Source of the DNA: Costus lasius
Lineage: Eukaryota; Streptophyta; Magnoliopsida; Zingiberales; Costaceae
NCBI GenBank assembly: GCA_027563935.2
Contig: JANVAS020000222.1
Coordinates: 3,410,001-3,474,000, forward strand
Length of the DNA stretch: 64,000 bases
Direction of reading: 5' to 3'
The notes under the pieces were generated by a model. That model searched no databases. It saw only the letters and a list, made by a program, of their open reading frames with translations, and was not told the DNA's origin. Positions 1 to 12,427 of this stretch are shown here, piece by piece; positions within the stretch are counted from its first letter, which is position 1, and every line of letters starts with the position of its first letter. Made by a program: the position numbers and the translations under genes.

Positions 1-72
1 TCCGAACCAGTCAGAGAAGTTCGGCCCAGCAAACTTCTCCCTTTCCAGTAGGGATCGCACATTGAAGCTCAT
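1..72 (-). CDS. gag: gag N-terminus of element H (partial)
   Basis: The minus-strand ATG at 70-72 opens a frame reading MSFNVRSLLEREKFAGPNF and onward, which matches the gag starts of E (MSFNVRS) and of I, J and K (MNFNVRS). Only 24 codons are in the window, so it cannot be said whether this copy is intact. Gag forms the cytoplasmic virus-like particle of copia elements. Confidence 0.85.
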   Translation of the reverse strand, partial: MSFNVRSLLEREKFAGPNFSDWFG

Positions 73-1951
73 GGTGTTCGTTGCTGCAGGTATCTACAAC
101 AATGCAAGAACAGCAAGGTCAGTATCAATGTTCAGAATCAATCCAGGACTTAAGAAAGATTCTTTTCTCACTATTTTGTCTGACTGAAAAATCCAGTAAA
201 CAGTCCGAAAGAGTAACACTCTTTTAGTGAGATGGGATCCAGATTTCATACTTGGTCTCCGCATCTCGCTCAGGCGAGATAAGATGCACAGAGAAGACAA
301 GCACTAATTTCTGGTAGGCTGTCCCAGCCAATCGCCAACCCGTGCGATTCCCCTTCATCTGGGCAATCCAGCAGACTGTGCCAACTGAGTTGGTACAACA
401 CAATCTCTGACCCCACAGATGGCTGCCTCCATGTGCTACCATATGCGCCACATATGTAGCCTACATGGTCAAGCTGACCTGACCTACTCCCTGGACCACC
501 ACGTGCTATGCTGAGCAACGAGAAGCGATAAATCCCTTCTCTGTAACACGTAGGTGAAATCACACACCGTCTGAAGATAGATGGACGTGCCCACTGAGTG
601 GGTACAACACGGCTCCAACGATAGTCAGAACAGTGAGGTTTCGCGTCAGAAGGCATTACGCGCTTGATATTTTAGCGTTGGATTTTAACGGTCTTTTATC
701 TTCTTACTATCAGGCAAATCCTATGGCTATAGCAGAAGATAAATAACTCATGCTGTTCTACTTATTTAAACAATAACAGAAAGCATGGATCTTATGTGGT
801 AAAAGCCCAAAGCCTAAGTAAGACCTTAAGATACTTAAGTCTTCACTTGTTCTTCTTGGGACTTTTGCATCTCATCTGGTCCAACCCAGGGCCCTAGCGC
901 CAAGAGCACCTCAGGTGCGCCACCAGCTGAATGCCCCTCTTGGATGTGTGCCTTTGTGCTCTTTGTCTAATCAAAATACATTTTGATCTACCTAGACAAG
1001 TTTGACTCGCAGGTCAAATATACAATAAATTAATTACAAATGTGATTCGCAGATCACAAAATAATATTAACTTATAATTAACCAGGCACGCAGGCCCCAG
1101 CACAGCACACATTAGGGCAACCCACATAAGATTAAATAAACAAGCATATGGTATCAAATCAACATGTGATCCATTCATGAAATTAAATTTTGAAAAACCC
1201 CATGGTATCAATTTTAATTTCCTTATGTGCCCTACAACCTTACAATGGTCCATTGATAGGGATCCACTCATCCATCTAGTCAGATCCTCTGCCCTTGCAT
1301 GCACCAAGTCCTAACTGACTTGAGTTGACCTAATGGTCAACCATGCATGTAGAAAGGGCTGAACCACCCTCATGAGTTTCGGCAAGCGGGTGTGACCCCG
1401 GGCCTAACTCATGTGTGTTCAGTAGTCGTCTCAACCAGACCTCGCTACACGCCCTGGATGCAGTCGACCTATAGCCACCTTGTGCTTGCGCACAGGTGCT
1501 ATCTGGTCAACCCATCTAGGCTGTCAGATGGTCTGATCAGACTCTCTGGATCGGACCTAGAAGATGCTTTCAAACCCATCAACCCATCTAAGGATTTATA
1601 GTAGGTGCACCTTAGATCTAATCAGGCGCGCAAGATGTAAGTTTTATAAAACATCTAGAACATGCGCAAACAAATAACATGCTTCACTTGAGAAAACAAG
1701 ATACACCCAATATCTAGCATGTTGATAACCCTTAGATCTAGGGGGGTCCCCTTCAAGGGGGAGCGCATCTAGGGGGTCCCCTTCAAGGGGGAGCGCAAAC
1801 TTCTTGTAACAATGATACAAGCGCAATCAAGACAATGTAAACCTTGCATCATGTAAACGCATGTAAACAAAGCATCAAGTAAGCGCAACATAGCATCATG
1901 TATGGATCACAAACACTTCAAAGCAATCATATAGATCATATCGAAAGCCTA
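73..1951 (-). other. 5' leader (untranslated) of element H
   Basis: This is about 1.9 kb between the primer site and gag. It has no long ORF under clear selection, although a conserved 128-codon reading frame crosses 270-656. The gag-proximal half holds the conserved hairpins AAAGAGT-AAC-ACTCTTT (208-224), CCAAC-TGA-GTTGG (381-393) and CCCAC-TGA-GTGGG (590-602), plus GCACC-TCA-GGTGC (906-918). The PBS-proximal half carries two copies of a CCCCTTCAAGGGG hairpin (1748-1760 and 1778-1790) that resembles the end of the family A LTR. Confidence 0.8.
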
Positions 1952-1963
1952 GCTCTGATACCA
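1952..1963 (-). promoter_or_regulatory. Primer binding site of element H
   Basis: On the minus strand the sequence next to the LTR end reads TGGTATCAGAGC, the usual plant site for the 3' end of initiator-methionine tRNA. It lies 2 bases inside the LTR and so fixes the LTR border at 1966. Confidence 0.9.
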
Positions 1964-1965
1964 AT

Positions 1966-3643
1966 TGAAAGGTCCCTAATATAAGGGGGTGAAACCCTAA
2001 ACATGCGCATCTAGCAAGCATGGCGGAAAGAGGGTTTCTAGAAGATCGCATATGATAACCATATGATCAACTTAAGGCTATGAGAAATCATACCAATGCC
2101 ATGAAGAGGATGGCGACTTGGAAGCGAGAGATCAAGATAGGTCTCCTCCAAATTGTCGCACACAAAATGAGTGATGACTTGCTCCTTGGATGCTCCTTGT
2201 GCTAGCAAGGATCTCCAAGATGTCCTTGATCGAAATGGAAGGGAAAGGAACTTCAAGGTTGTGCTTGGCGAGACTTCCTCTCCTTGCTTTCGTCAAGTCC
2301 TCTCCACCGAATGGAGAAACCTTCACACGAGAGAATTCGGCAAGAGAGTAACCTCCCACACTAATGTGGAGGCGTTACACCATTTCCACTTTGAAACCGA
2401 ATTCCAAAAATGGAAAGGTGTTAAAGCTCATGCGTTCACTCTTGAGTGAACCAAACGCTTAACTCATCTCCCATGAACCATGCGCTCAATCATGAGCCGG
2501 TTCTATTCGGTTTGGTCCAAGACCAATTAACCCAAGCCATATGGTCTAGATTAAACCCTAAAGGTTCAAAATCTAACCGTTCAATTCTTGATGCTCCTGA
2601 TCTCACCGATCTAGCATCATCTCTCTCGATCGAAGCTTACCGATCTCAAGCCCTAATCAATCAAACATGATCAGACCAGATCTCACTTACAATCAGAGAT
2701 AAAATCCCTTTAAACTGAACCCAAACGATTCAGTCCACACGATCTGACTCAAGTAAGCCATATCATCAAATTGTGCGACCCTGAGGGTTTCCTTTAAATG
2801 TTGGTAACGACAACTCACGTTATCACGATCAGTGAGGGGTATCTAGCAACACATCACTGTCTCCCGATATAAAGGAAAGAGTCTTCCAAGACTACACCCA
2901 AAACACAGCACAAGTGTGAATGCAACTTCACAAGGCATGCATGTGTCCTTTGCCACTGGATGTTCTCATTGGACAAGCGTGTCAAGCTTGTAACTCCAAT
3001 ATGATGAGCATGATTAGATCAGATGAACATAGTCACCTGGGTATGGCCATACACTATCTCAACCATCTCATACAGGGGGGCCCTTTAGAACATCACACTC
3101 CTTGAACAAGGAGACGGCAATCCTTTATCTATCACTAGTGTTCTAACCTGACTCATGATCATTATCCAAGATAGTTTATAATCATTATGTTTCAAATGAT
3201 ATTGAACTACCTCAAAACAATGACAATCATCATTTAGAAACACAAGTGATCTCAAGTCAAAGGACATGTGCCACTTAGTGCAAACAAGGATCATTCATAT
3301 TGTGACAAGCAATTGAATATCCTAGTAGGGTCTGTCCAGTACATCCAATGTACCCATGAGTCTACATCTTATTCCATGCTCGAAGCATCCTATAAGATTA
3401 GAACACATATTAGTCTCAATCATATCAAGGCTGTCTCATGTTCACCAAGATATATCGACTAAGGACATATGCATGTCAGCCTAGCTGAACAGCTTTGAGA
3501 CATTATTCAGAAGTACACTTATTACAGTAGACAAGGTAACAACCTGAACAATAACCATGCCTTTATAAACACAAGAGTTTATTACATGATACTATTACAA
3601 TCCCAAAGGCCTCAAACATTAGCCTTAAGGGCAAACCCTAACA
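1966..3643 (-). repeat. Family A 5' LTR of element H
   Basis: This 1,678-bp LTR is homologous along its length to the other family A LTRs. It begins (minus strand) TGTTAGGGTTTGCCCTTAAG, with several substitutions from the TGTTGGGGTATG consensus, and ends TTTCA before the primer site. It contains the shared palindrome GTATGGCCATAC at 3041-3052 and the 14-bp inverted repeat AGTCTTCCAAGACT at 2880-2893. Small ORFs inside it recur in other copies only because the DNA is repeated. Confidence 0.88.
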
Positions 3644-4694
3644 GTAGGTTCAAATTATTTCACTAGGAGGTGAAATTTTCAAAGAGGAGAAATCTGATGT
3701 AGGGACATCTTAGGGGACTTAATTATGTTTACTTTCCCTTTATTTTGTTGCAATTAGGATTAGCTTAAGTTTTATTTCCTTTGAGCATTTAAATTCCTAG
3801 TTAATGTATTAGGTTGCATTTAGTTTACATGTGTATAGCACTTTAAAATTCCCCTTGTTTAGTAGGATTATCTAAGTCGAAGTCAACTATTAGCCCATGC
3901 CACATCATCAAGGCAAGTCAACATGCAACACTACCATGCAACACCAAGCTTCCAAGGACAAGTCAAGCTTCAGTCAACATCCAATTTCAATCTTCAGTAA
4001 CCCTCATACGCCAATCAGATCCAACATTATCTTGTATGCGCTGCAACTTCAGCCGATTTTATCTCCACCAAGCTAAGGCACCTCTTCACAACAGCCAATC
4101 AAATTGATACAAGCAGCCCAAGTCAATCCAACAAGCTCCATGCGCCAATTTAATTTCCAGCATGCGCAATGAAGATTTTCAAGCATGCTCCTCTCGGCCA
4201 ATCAGCTTTAGCCTCCACCAAGCATGAGCATTGAAGAAGCCAACCACACAATCTCAGCCGAATATCTTCCAAGTTACTTCAAATCACAAGCAAGAACCTC
4301 TCCATGCCATGAATAAGCTCAAGAGTCTAATTCATCCTCATCACCCCTTACATGCGCTCACAAATCAAAGCTGAGATTGCTTCGTTCGCAAGCAAGAGGA
4401 GCTCAATTGTCTAATTCATCCTCATCACCCATTTGAAAGGAAGAGATGGCAGCCGATAGATCCATTGAGTGCTTATGTTAACGTTGAGGGTAAAAGGGCT
4501 ATAAACCTAATGTAATTCTCATGTTTTGAAAAGTGAAGTTAAGTATATTTTTGGAACCTTCGTGGTGTTGTCTTCCTCCTTGGGAGGTTAGGTTTAGGGG
4601 ATGTAGTTCTCCTCTTCCCCCTTAGCTTGCTAAGCTAAGGGTTTCTTCTCTTCTTCCTCTTCTTCTTCTTAACTCAAACTTCCGCCTTGCATCA
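3644..4694 (+). repeat. Athila-like gypsy 3' end: polypurine tract and 1.0-kb LTR
   Basis: A purine run (AAAGAGGAGAAA, about 3681-3692) is followed by a 1,000-bp block starting TGATGTAGGG at 3695 and ending TTGCATCA at 4694. Its ends are a short inverted repeat (TGATG/CATCA), as expected for an LTR. A TATA-like CTATAAAC lies near 4499-4506. Beyond 4694 the sequence opens directly into an envelope-like reading frame, which suggests that this LTR inserted there. The body of the element to the left was lost or replaced by H. Only one LTR copy is seen, so the ends are not confirmed by a pair. Confidence 0.6.
4499..4506 (+). promoter_or_regulatory. Candidate TATA box of the Athila-like LTR
   Basis: CTATAAAC lies about 190 bp before the LTR end and is followed by pyrimidine-rich sequence. 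It is the only good TATA match seen in this LTR. There is no transcript evidence. Confidence 0.4.
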
Positions 4695-4696
4695 GG

Positions 4697-5261
4697 ATGT
4701 TGCCTTTTTCTTAGTTAAACACATGGACAAGGTGGCAAGGGCAAAGAAATGAGCTATTGTGATAGGTGGTTTCATTACACCTATAGCCCTTCATCTTAAT
4801 GTTGAGACTTATGGAGTTGAGGTGGCCAGAGGAAATGCAAGATTAGACCATGAGTCATGTATGACTATGAAAATGGTTGTTAGAGAAGGTGACACCTTTT
4901 GTTTGGTTCTTGGACCAGGAGCTCAAACATTGCCCTTGCCCAACACTAAGAAAACCACTATGAAGAATCAAGCAAACTGGAAGCTGACTCCTAGTGACGC
5001 TGATTTTGCTATGCCACCACCTTTGGACTCTATACCGCCACCACCCACCTCGGGTGGTAGAGATGACCCATTCGGTATGGGTATGGATCCACCATCTCAT
5101 GGAGCTGCAGAGTCACCTTCACATCAAGCTTCAGGCACCTCACGCTGTGCTACCGAGAGAGGATGGGCTAGTGCATTCGACCCCGGTTTCCAGTCTCTTT
5201 CTACTGAGGTGTACTGTCAGGGTTGCCTCATGGAAAGAATGCTGGATTCCATGGGAAGAAT
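4697..5261 (+). pseudogene. Envelope-like (Athila ORF2-type) fragment
   Basis: One frame reads DVAFLVKHMDKVARAKK, a TGA stop at 4750-4752, then AIVIGGFITPIALHLN and about 150 further codons. These include a proline-rich stretch (MPPPLDSIPPPPTSGG). The frame is cut at both ends, on the left by the LTR ending at 4694 and on the right by the B1 LTR starting at 5262. The content resembles the envelope-like second ORF found between pol and the 3' LTR in Athila-lineage gypsy elements, whose role is unknown in plants. No signal peptide or transmembrane segment is visible in the piece that remains. A host gene fragment cannot be excluded. Confidence 0.5.
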
Positions 5262-5745
5262 TGTTGGGGAATACCGGGTGCAATTTAAATTTTGTAGTCC
5301 CAAGACGCAGCAGATGAAGTATTACACCCGAAACATATTCCTTTCCCAAGGATCCATGCGAGAGAGAGAACACAAGGATGTGAAAGGGATAGTACCTCTA
5401 TTGCTTGTCAAGTTGATGATGCCAAGTTGAAGACGATCAAGTGCTTGTCCTCTACAAGTATCCATGCGTCGACCTTCTCAACGTTGCTCCCTTCCATGCT
5501 TGGTGGTAGCCTCGGGAAGAGAAGATCAGCTCTTGGAAACTCCTTCTTCTCCCTCCTTGCTCTTCACGCCAACTTGCCTCCTTTCTTGCAGACTCTTGGC
5601 CAAAGAGAAGAGGAAGATGAGAAGTGGTGCAACACCAAAGGAAGAGGGTGGCTACGGTTTCAAGACTTGCGCAACTCCAAGTTGCCTTGCCTCCAGAAGA
5701 AATTATGCACTTGTTGATCACCCCAAGAGGGGCCGCATACCCCTT

Positions 5746-5753
5746 CTTTTATA
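5746..5753 (-). promoter_or_regulatory. Candidate TATA box of B1 3' LTR
   Basis: The minus strand reads TATAAAAG here. The same motif is kept in the partner LTR at 14354-14361 although the sequence next to it carries an indel of roughly 35 bp. It lies about 490 bp from the inner (3') LTR end, a reasonable place for the U3/R boundary. Confidence 0.55.
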
Positions 5754-6267
5754 ACCATCCAAGCCATAGCCGCCACCCCTCTTTCCTTAAATGTTCTTGG
5801 CGCAATTCTTCCAAGGAATTGCCCTCAAGACATCAGCCATACAAGTCTCTTGAATTGGCGCAAACTAAAGCACAGAAATAATCTAGCTTCTTGCCATATC
5901 AAGAGAGGTAATTTGAGTTCAATTATTATTTGGACTTTCCATATGTGATTGGCGCATATCACACTTGAATTTAGCAAGCCTTACATGCCTTTACATCAGC
6001 CCATGCGTCCAAGATAGTTTCTAACTATGGAAACCAAATTCCATTAGGATTCATACATGCAATTGGCGCAATTTCCACATATGGAATTATCCCATGCGCC
6101 AAGTGTGAATCCTACTCCCATTAGGATTCCAATCTTGCCTCAATTAGATTTAATCCACAATCCCTAATTGGATTTGGATTTCAACACTAATTTGGCCCAT
6201 GATTTAAATCCTTATTGGATTAGGATTTGCGCCCAAAACAATAGGCCTTATTCAAATCCAATTCACA

Positions 6268-6515
6268 TTAGGATTTGAATCCTAATTGGATTAGGATTCC
6301 AACTCCTAGTAGAATTAGGATTTCAACTCTTAGTTGGATTAGGATTCCAATTCCTAATTAGATTAGGATTCCAACTCCTAGTTAGATTAGGATTCCAATT
6401 CCTAATAGGATTAGGATTCTAACTCCTAATAGAATTAGGATTCCAACTCCTAGTTGGATTAGGATTCCAATTCCTAATAGGATTAGGATTCCAACTCCTA
6501 ATTAAATTAGGATTC
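6268..6515. repeat. 24-bp minisatellite in B1 3' LTR (11 units)
   Basis: The motif TTAGGATT recurs at 6268, 6291, 6315, 6339, 6363, 6387, 6411, 6435, 6459, 6483 and 6507, an almost perfect 24-base period. Units read roughly TTAGGATTCCAACTCCTAGT plus four bases. Many junctions form inverted repeats between TCCTAAT and ATTAGGA. Confidence 0.93.
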
Positions 6516-7554
6516 GAATCCATCATGGTTTATAGTCCCAAGTCCAAGTTCAACTCCCATATAGAGTACAAACTTGACTACGATATACACAAACCCATGA
6601 ATCCCAATTGGACTCAGATTCAACCATGAATATATCTTGGACTTAGGATTAGAATGAATTCAAATATATTCCAAGATATCTAGATTAAAATACAACGTCA
6701 AGAGTCTATTGCGTGTGACCCCGTAGGATCCATATGATGATGGCAATGATGATTAAACATCATAAGTAGTGAGAAGTATCTAGCAACACATCACTGCTAC
6801 CCATGTCATAGGACTTAAGTCATCTGGCAACAACTCCCTAACAAGCAATGAGGATTCCCATGAATTATAGATCCCTTTGCCTGAACTTATATCCCGCCAT
6901 TGGATTAGTCTCATATTTATTAATCCAATCTATTGGTCATGACTCAAACAGTATGGCCATACATTCCTGTCATGTACCAATGATGTGGGGCACCCCAAAG
7001 TGGATATCATGCTTCCAATTAAGGAAGGGAGAAATCCTACTATTGGTCATTCATACCTCCATATGACTTATGATATGCCGAATAATAGTCGTTTTGATCA
7101 CCCATCTACGGAGAGATGTAAGACTGTATCAAAACATACCCATCATCATATCTAGACATGAATACCTCAAGTTTAAGGATCAATGCAAACCTCTTGCATG
7201 TGAGACTAACCTGTTGACTAGACAAGTCAATCCTCACGGTGGGTCACTCTAGTGCATCCAATGCACCTGTATGTCTACGTTACTATGCCCCGCACCTAAC
7301 CAGCCCATACATCAGTCTCACATGCACTAAAGCTGTCCCATATCGGCTTAGGCACCTTGACTAGGGATTACTTATGAGAATGGATCCAACTAAACTCCTG
7401 GGACATTATTTATGCAATTCAATACATCAACGCAGGTAAAGCAATCTGCATAATAACGACCATGCTTTTATCAATAATATCAATACTATCAAAGTACATT
7501 CAAATAATGCCTGACCATGTCCATACATTGGTCTGCAGGGCATAAACACTAACA

Positions 7555-10500
7555 ATCTCCCACTTGCACTAAGACTAAGGGCAACTGAGTTTATTCAGTC
7601 CCATGTCTCTAGTATGACTCATTTAGCTTCTGCTGCGCTAGAGGCCATGTCAGTGGGTCTTCCAGATTACTATCTGTGTTTATTTCACAAGTTTGAACAT
7701 CATCTTTATCAATGATCTCTTAGTTTAGATGATATCACTGCTGTACATACTTGAATTCTAAGTTTCTTCACTTATGCTATGGCCCCGGTAAGAATTATAC
7801 TGGACCATCAAGCACTAGGTGTTGGGGTATGCCCTTAAGGCTAATGTTTGAGGCCTTGGGATTCTTTCAGTATCATGTATAAACTCTTATGTTTATAAAG
7901 GCAATGGTTGTTATTCAGTTTGTTACATTATCTGCTGCAATAAGTGTGCTTCTGAATAATGTCTCAATGCTGTTCAGCTTGGCTGACATGCTGTAATGTC
8001 CTTAGTCGAGATATCTTGGTGAACATGAGACAGCCTTGATATGATTGAGACTAATATGTGTTCTAATCTTATAGGATGCTTCGAGCATGGAATAAGATGT
8101 AGACTCATGGGTACATTGGATGTACTGGACAGACCCTACTAGGATATTCAATTGCTTGTCACAATGTGAATAATCCTTGTTTGCAACAAGTGTCACATGT
8201 CCTCTGACTTGAGATCACTTGTGTTTCTAAAATGATGATTGTCATTGTTTTGAGGTAGTTCAATATCATTTGAAATATAATGGTTATAGACTATCTTGGA
8301 TAATGATCATGAATCAGGTTAGGACACTAGTGATAGATATAGGATTGCCGTCTCCTTGATTGGAGTGTGATGTTCTAAAGGGGCCCCCCTGGATGAGATG
8401 ATTGAGAAAGTGTATGGCCATACCCAGGTGACTATGTTCATCTGATCTAATCATGCTCATCATATTGGAGCTACAGGCTTGACACGCTTGTCCAATAAGA
8501 ACATCCAGTGGCAAAGGAAACATGTATGCCTCGTGAAGTGGATTCACACTTGTGCTGTGGTTTGGGTGTAGTCTTGGAAGACTCTTTCCTTTATATCGGG
8601 AGACAGTGATGTGTTGCTAGATACCCCTCATTGATTGTGATAACGTAAGTTATCATTACTGACATTTAAAGGAAACCCTTAGGGTTGCACAATTTGATGA
8701 TATGGCTTACTTAAGTCAGATCGTGTGGACTGAATTGTTTCGGTTCAGTTTAAAGGGATTTAAACTCTGATTGTAAGTGAGATCTGGTCTGATCATGTTT
8801 GATTGATTAGGGCTTGAGATCGGTAAGCTTCGATCGAGAGAAGTGATGCTAGATCGGTGAGATCAAAAGCATTGAGAGATCAACGGTTAGATCTTGAACC
8901 TTTTGGTTCAATGAGATCTAGACCATTGCTTGGGCTGGTTTGGTTTGGCCATTGAACCATATACATGTGAACCGGCTCATGTGTGAGCGCATGGTTCATA
9001 TGGAGTGGGATAAGCGTTTGGTTCACTTGAAGTGAACGCATAACGCATGAACGTTTTCGTTTGCTATTTTTGGAAGTTCCAAAATAGAAACGCCTCCACG
9101 TTCGGTTGGCTTCACGCTCCATTCAACCCTTTGCTCCTTGCTCTCGACGACACTCTCGTGTGGAGAAAAAGATGTCTTGGAGAAAGTTCGGCCAAGCAAG
9201 AGAGTTCATCTCTCATTTCCTTTTATTCGATCAAGATACCTTGGTGCCTTGCTAGCACAAGAAGCAACAAGGGAGTAGGCAACATCTCATTGTGTGCGCA
9301 TCTTTTGGAGGAGATCAGATTTGTTCTCTTCTTCCAAGCCGACATCTACACAATGGCTATGGTATGATCTATACTAGTTGTTTAACAAGTTAATCATATG
9401 TCTATGCAAACGATTCTAAGAAACCCCTGCTTCCGCTAGAAAAATTTATGCGCCTCCTATTTGGGTTTCACCCCCCCTTTAGATTAGGGGACTTGCACTA
9501 GGAACTAAATCAAGTTCAAGTGAATGAAGCTGCTTCCTTGGATACCACAAGAAGCTGCAATATACTCAGCCTTAATTGTAGAATTTGCCACTATGGTTTG
9601 CATAAAGCTCTTTCAGCATACAACACCACATTAATGCAAAACGCAAATCCTGGCTGTGAACGATAGTCATTAGACTGGAATGAAGTATCAGTGTACCCTT
9701 GTACACAAAGTTCTTCTTGATCAGAGACTAGACCTAAATCCTTTATACTTCCCAAGCATGAAGGATTGCTTTCACAGCTATCCAGTGTTTGAACACTAAG
9801 ATCTGATTGAAACTTACTGGCCATGCTCCAAGCATTCGCAACATATGGTCTTGTACATATTGCACAAAACATGATCTATCCTATACCCAATGTACTAGGA
9901 TTATAGACTCATGTTACTACTCTCCAGCTATGTCATAGGACATAGTATCCTTGAGAGAATCAGACCATGTCTTCCTGTAAGGTATCAACTTTTGGAATCA
10001 CCCAATATGAACCTCTCCAGAATCTCCTAGATGAACGTAGATTGACTAAAGGGTAATGGCTTTCTTGGATCCCTATCTATATATCCACATGCCTAAGTTA
10101 TAGGCCTCATTCCCTAGGTCATTCTTCTCGGAATACTTCCCTAGCCTTTAGTTCACCGCGTGAAGAGCTGGGATGTCATTTCATGTGAGGAGAATATCGT
10201 CAATCAAGTAGAACAAGAAACACTATGATGCTCCCACTGATCTTCTTGTAAACACAGGCTCCTTTTCAAGATGCTTGCATAAGACTATGCATATCTTTAT
10301 GGCCTCTATATGAAAACCTTTCGGCTATTTCCATATAGACATTCTCTTCCAAACGTCTATTAAGAAAAGCAGTTTTTATAACATCATGCCATAACAGAAA
10401 ATTGAATTATAACAAGCAGATACCTAATGGACTCAAACATAGCTATTGGTTAAAAATTTCATCACTATCCACCAAGTGGACTTGCCTGAAATTTCATTCA

Positions 10501-12427
10501 CTAGCTTGCCATTATAGGTAACATTGTTACCTTCCATGTCTATCTTCCTGGAAGATCTATTTACAGCCTATGGGTGTTACCCCTTTGGCGGCTCAATCAA
10601 GTCGCACACTTGATTAGCAGAAATGGAGTCCATTATGGTTCTCATAGTGCTCAGCCATTTCTTGGAATCTGGTCCACTAACCGCTTCCATTTCCTCATAA
10701 GTCTTAGGTTCATCCTTGATGAATAATTCGTCATGCCCACAACCTATGAGAGCATTTTGAATCCAGCTAGACTTATGTTATTCCTGTGTTACTAGAACCT
10801 AGGTTGACTTTCAACCTGTATGTGAGATTCCTTTCCATCTGTGTCTAATTATTTGTGGTTGATTTTGGACCTTGTCCTAATCAAATCTACTCCCACTAGT
10901 TTCTTTCAAAAGAAATATCTCCTCAAGAAAGACAGTAGTTTGAGCAACAAATATTTTGTTCTCATCGGGATAGAAATAACACTCTTAGTGCCCCACAAAC
11001 ACACACTATGGAGTGTCAGAACAGTTGCTTGCATGGTCTCAAAATTTGCATGACTATTCAAAGATGGAACCACATCCAATGTGTTCCTCTTTCTTTCTTT
11101 GAATTTCATCACATAGTTGTGGTGTTCCAAGTAAGCTGTGAGATAACCCCACACTCCTTAGGATAGTCATCAAATTCTTCACTAACCATCTTGATCCAAT
11201 CAAAGTGTTTAATAGATCTTCCAATTTGATCCAACACTTCTTTTATGAACTTCATGGATTTCTCCAAAGTTATAAGTTGGATAAGACATATCCACACCTA
11301 ATGAAGTATACAACACTTCCTTGTGCTTGTTTCCATGGGTCCACACACATTGCTATGTATAGATCCAACAATCCACTTACCCTTCCACCGTTTATGGTGA
11401 AGGCAGCATCTGTCACCTTGTCCAACAAAACTCACATGTGTCATAATCCTGTAAGGATAATGATCCCAATAGTCCATGGACTTCTTGGATGTGACTTTTG
11501 TTTTATGGCCCATAAGTGACAATGCCATGAGAGAGTGTTGATTGAATCATTGTACTTGATCTATTCAGTGCTACACACAGAACTACAAAATATTATCAAT
11601 TGTACCACTTCTATAGAACATCGCAGATTTAAAGAAATACCATTTATTTTAAACTGAAAATCCATTCAAAACAATGGACATAATGTTCTAATACAAAAGC
11701 TGGTACATAATAGCAAAGTTCTATTTGAAGTCTTGAAGGCAGTGAGATGATATCAACAATATCATCCAATGCTCTGTTCCTAACTCGAAAGTCGATCCCA
11801 GCGAGCCTCATTGTCCTACATCTTCTAAGCCCCTGCATATGAAAAACATATGTAAGCTCCACATGCGGTACCTAGTACCCATGAATAAGAAGTAGACATA
11901 AAGACCTCAGTAACACAATACCTGAAGCAGATGGATTACATCCCTTCTTCTGTGCCATGCTCTTCCTGTGGCCTTAATCCATCATGAAATTTCCATGCAT
12001 TCCTAGTCTTCCAAAGTTTTAGCTTCGAAGAAACAGAACCATGGTCATTCCTGGATTTAGGCAAACACCCAGAAGATCCAACAACACTCTCTTGATCACT
12101 ATTTGAAGTGCCTGGTGTGAAGAGACCTCGAAGATGTATGATGATATCATAAATCCCCATCTCATCACACTCAACCTGGACCTTAGGGGTCATGCACTTC
12201 AAAACAAGAGCAGTGTAATGTTTACTATCGGCACAATGTTCAAGATATACATTCCACTCGCACTCTATACTAAAATAAAGACAGGGCTGGGATGGACGTC
12301 TTTCAAGAAGATGCACCACATTCTCTTGTTCTAGAATTTTGGACAAAATTATGAACCATCTGGTCCAATTTGTTTCATCCAATTTATTTTTATAAAGTTT
12401 CAATCTAAGATTAGAAGATGGTATCAT
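7555..12427 (-). pseudogene. Decayed copia gag-pol of B1 (interrupted by S1)
   Basis: Minus-strand pieces match the family A polyprotein in order. Gag remains are at 11936-12427 (KLDETNWTRWFIILSK, then KCMTPKVQVECDEMG). A protease-end piece at 11644-11862 includes SLPSRLQIELCYYVP. Integrase pieces lie at 11109-11528 (SNVCGPM; PKECGVISQLT). Reverse transcriptase remains, including a YLIDDI-like catalytic site near 10190-10215, fill about 10000-11050. RNase H remains are at 9591-9872 (CTRPYVANAWSMASKFQS; GYTDTSFQSNDYRSQ) and 7570-7819. Frameshifts and stops throughout make it non-functional. Family B is a sister of family A, so the match is partial. Confidence 0.82.
7820..9497 (+). repeat. Family A solo LTR S1 with perfect target duplication
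   Basis: A 1,678-bp family A LTR starting TGTTGGGGTATGCCC and ending GGGGACTTGCA is flanked by CTAGG at 7815-7819 and at 9498-9502. It has no internal sequence, primer site or polypurine tract beside it. The RNase H remains of B1 continue on both sides. This is the outcome of recombination between the two LTRs of a full element that had inserted in B1. The GTATGGCCATAC palindrome is at 8412-8423. Confidence 0.93.

Larger units (their letters stand above)
1..3643 (-). mobile_element. Family A Ty1/copia element H, 5' part (runs off left edge)
   Basis: Read on the minus strand, this is a 5' LTR, primer binding site, long leader and the first 24 codons of gag. The rest lies outside the window. 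The LTR boundary is fixed by the primer site on one side and by the terminal dinucleotide at 3643 on the other. Bases 3644-3648 (GTAGG) would be its target duplication, but the partner copy is not in view. Its leader resembles that of element E more than those of I, J or F. Confidence 0.9.
5262..7554 (-). repeat. Family B 3' LTR of B1
   Basis: This 2,293-bp LTR begins (minus strand) TGTTAGTGTTTATGCCCTGC and ends GGTATTCCCCAACA. It is followed on the plus-strand right by the polypurine tract complement ATCTCCCACTTGCAC (7555-7569). Its partner at 13906-15491 matches it closely apart from indels. It contains a 24-bp minisatellite, a TATA box and the palindrome GTATGGCCATAC at 6951-6962. Confidence 0.9.

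Noticed and set aside
3695..4694. A host promoter and 5' UTR feeding the ORF at 4759
   Set aside because: TGATG/CATCA ends, a polypurine tract before it and the ORF frame running up to its border fit an LTR insertion better.
6268..6515. CRISPR array or telomeric repeat
   Set aside because: The 24-bp units have no unique spacers. The TTAGGAT motif differs from the plant telomere repeat TTTAGGG.
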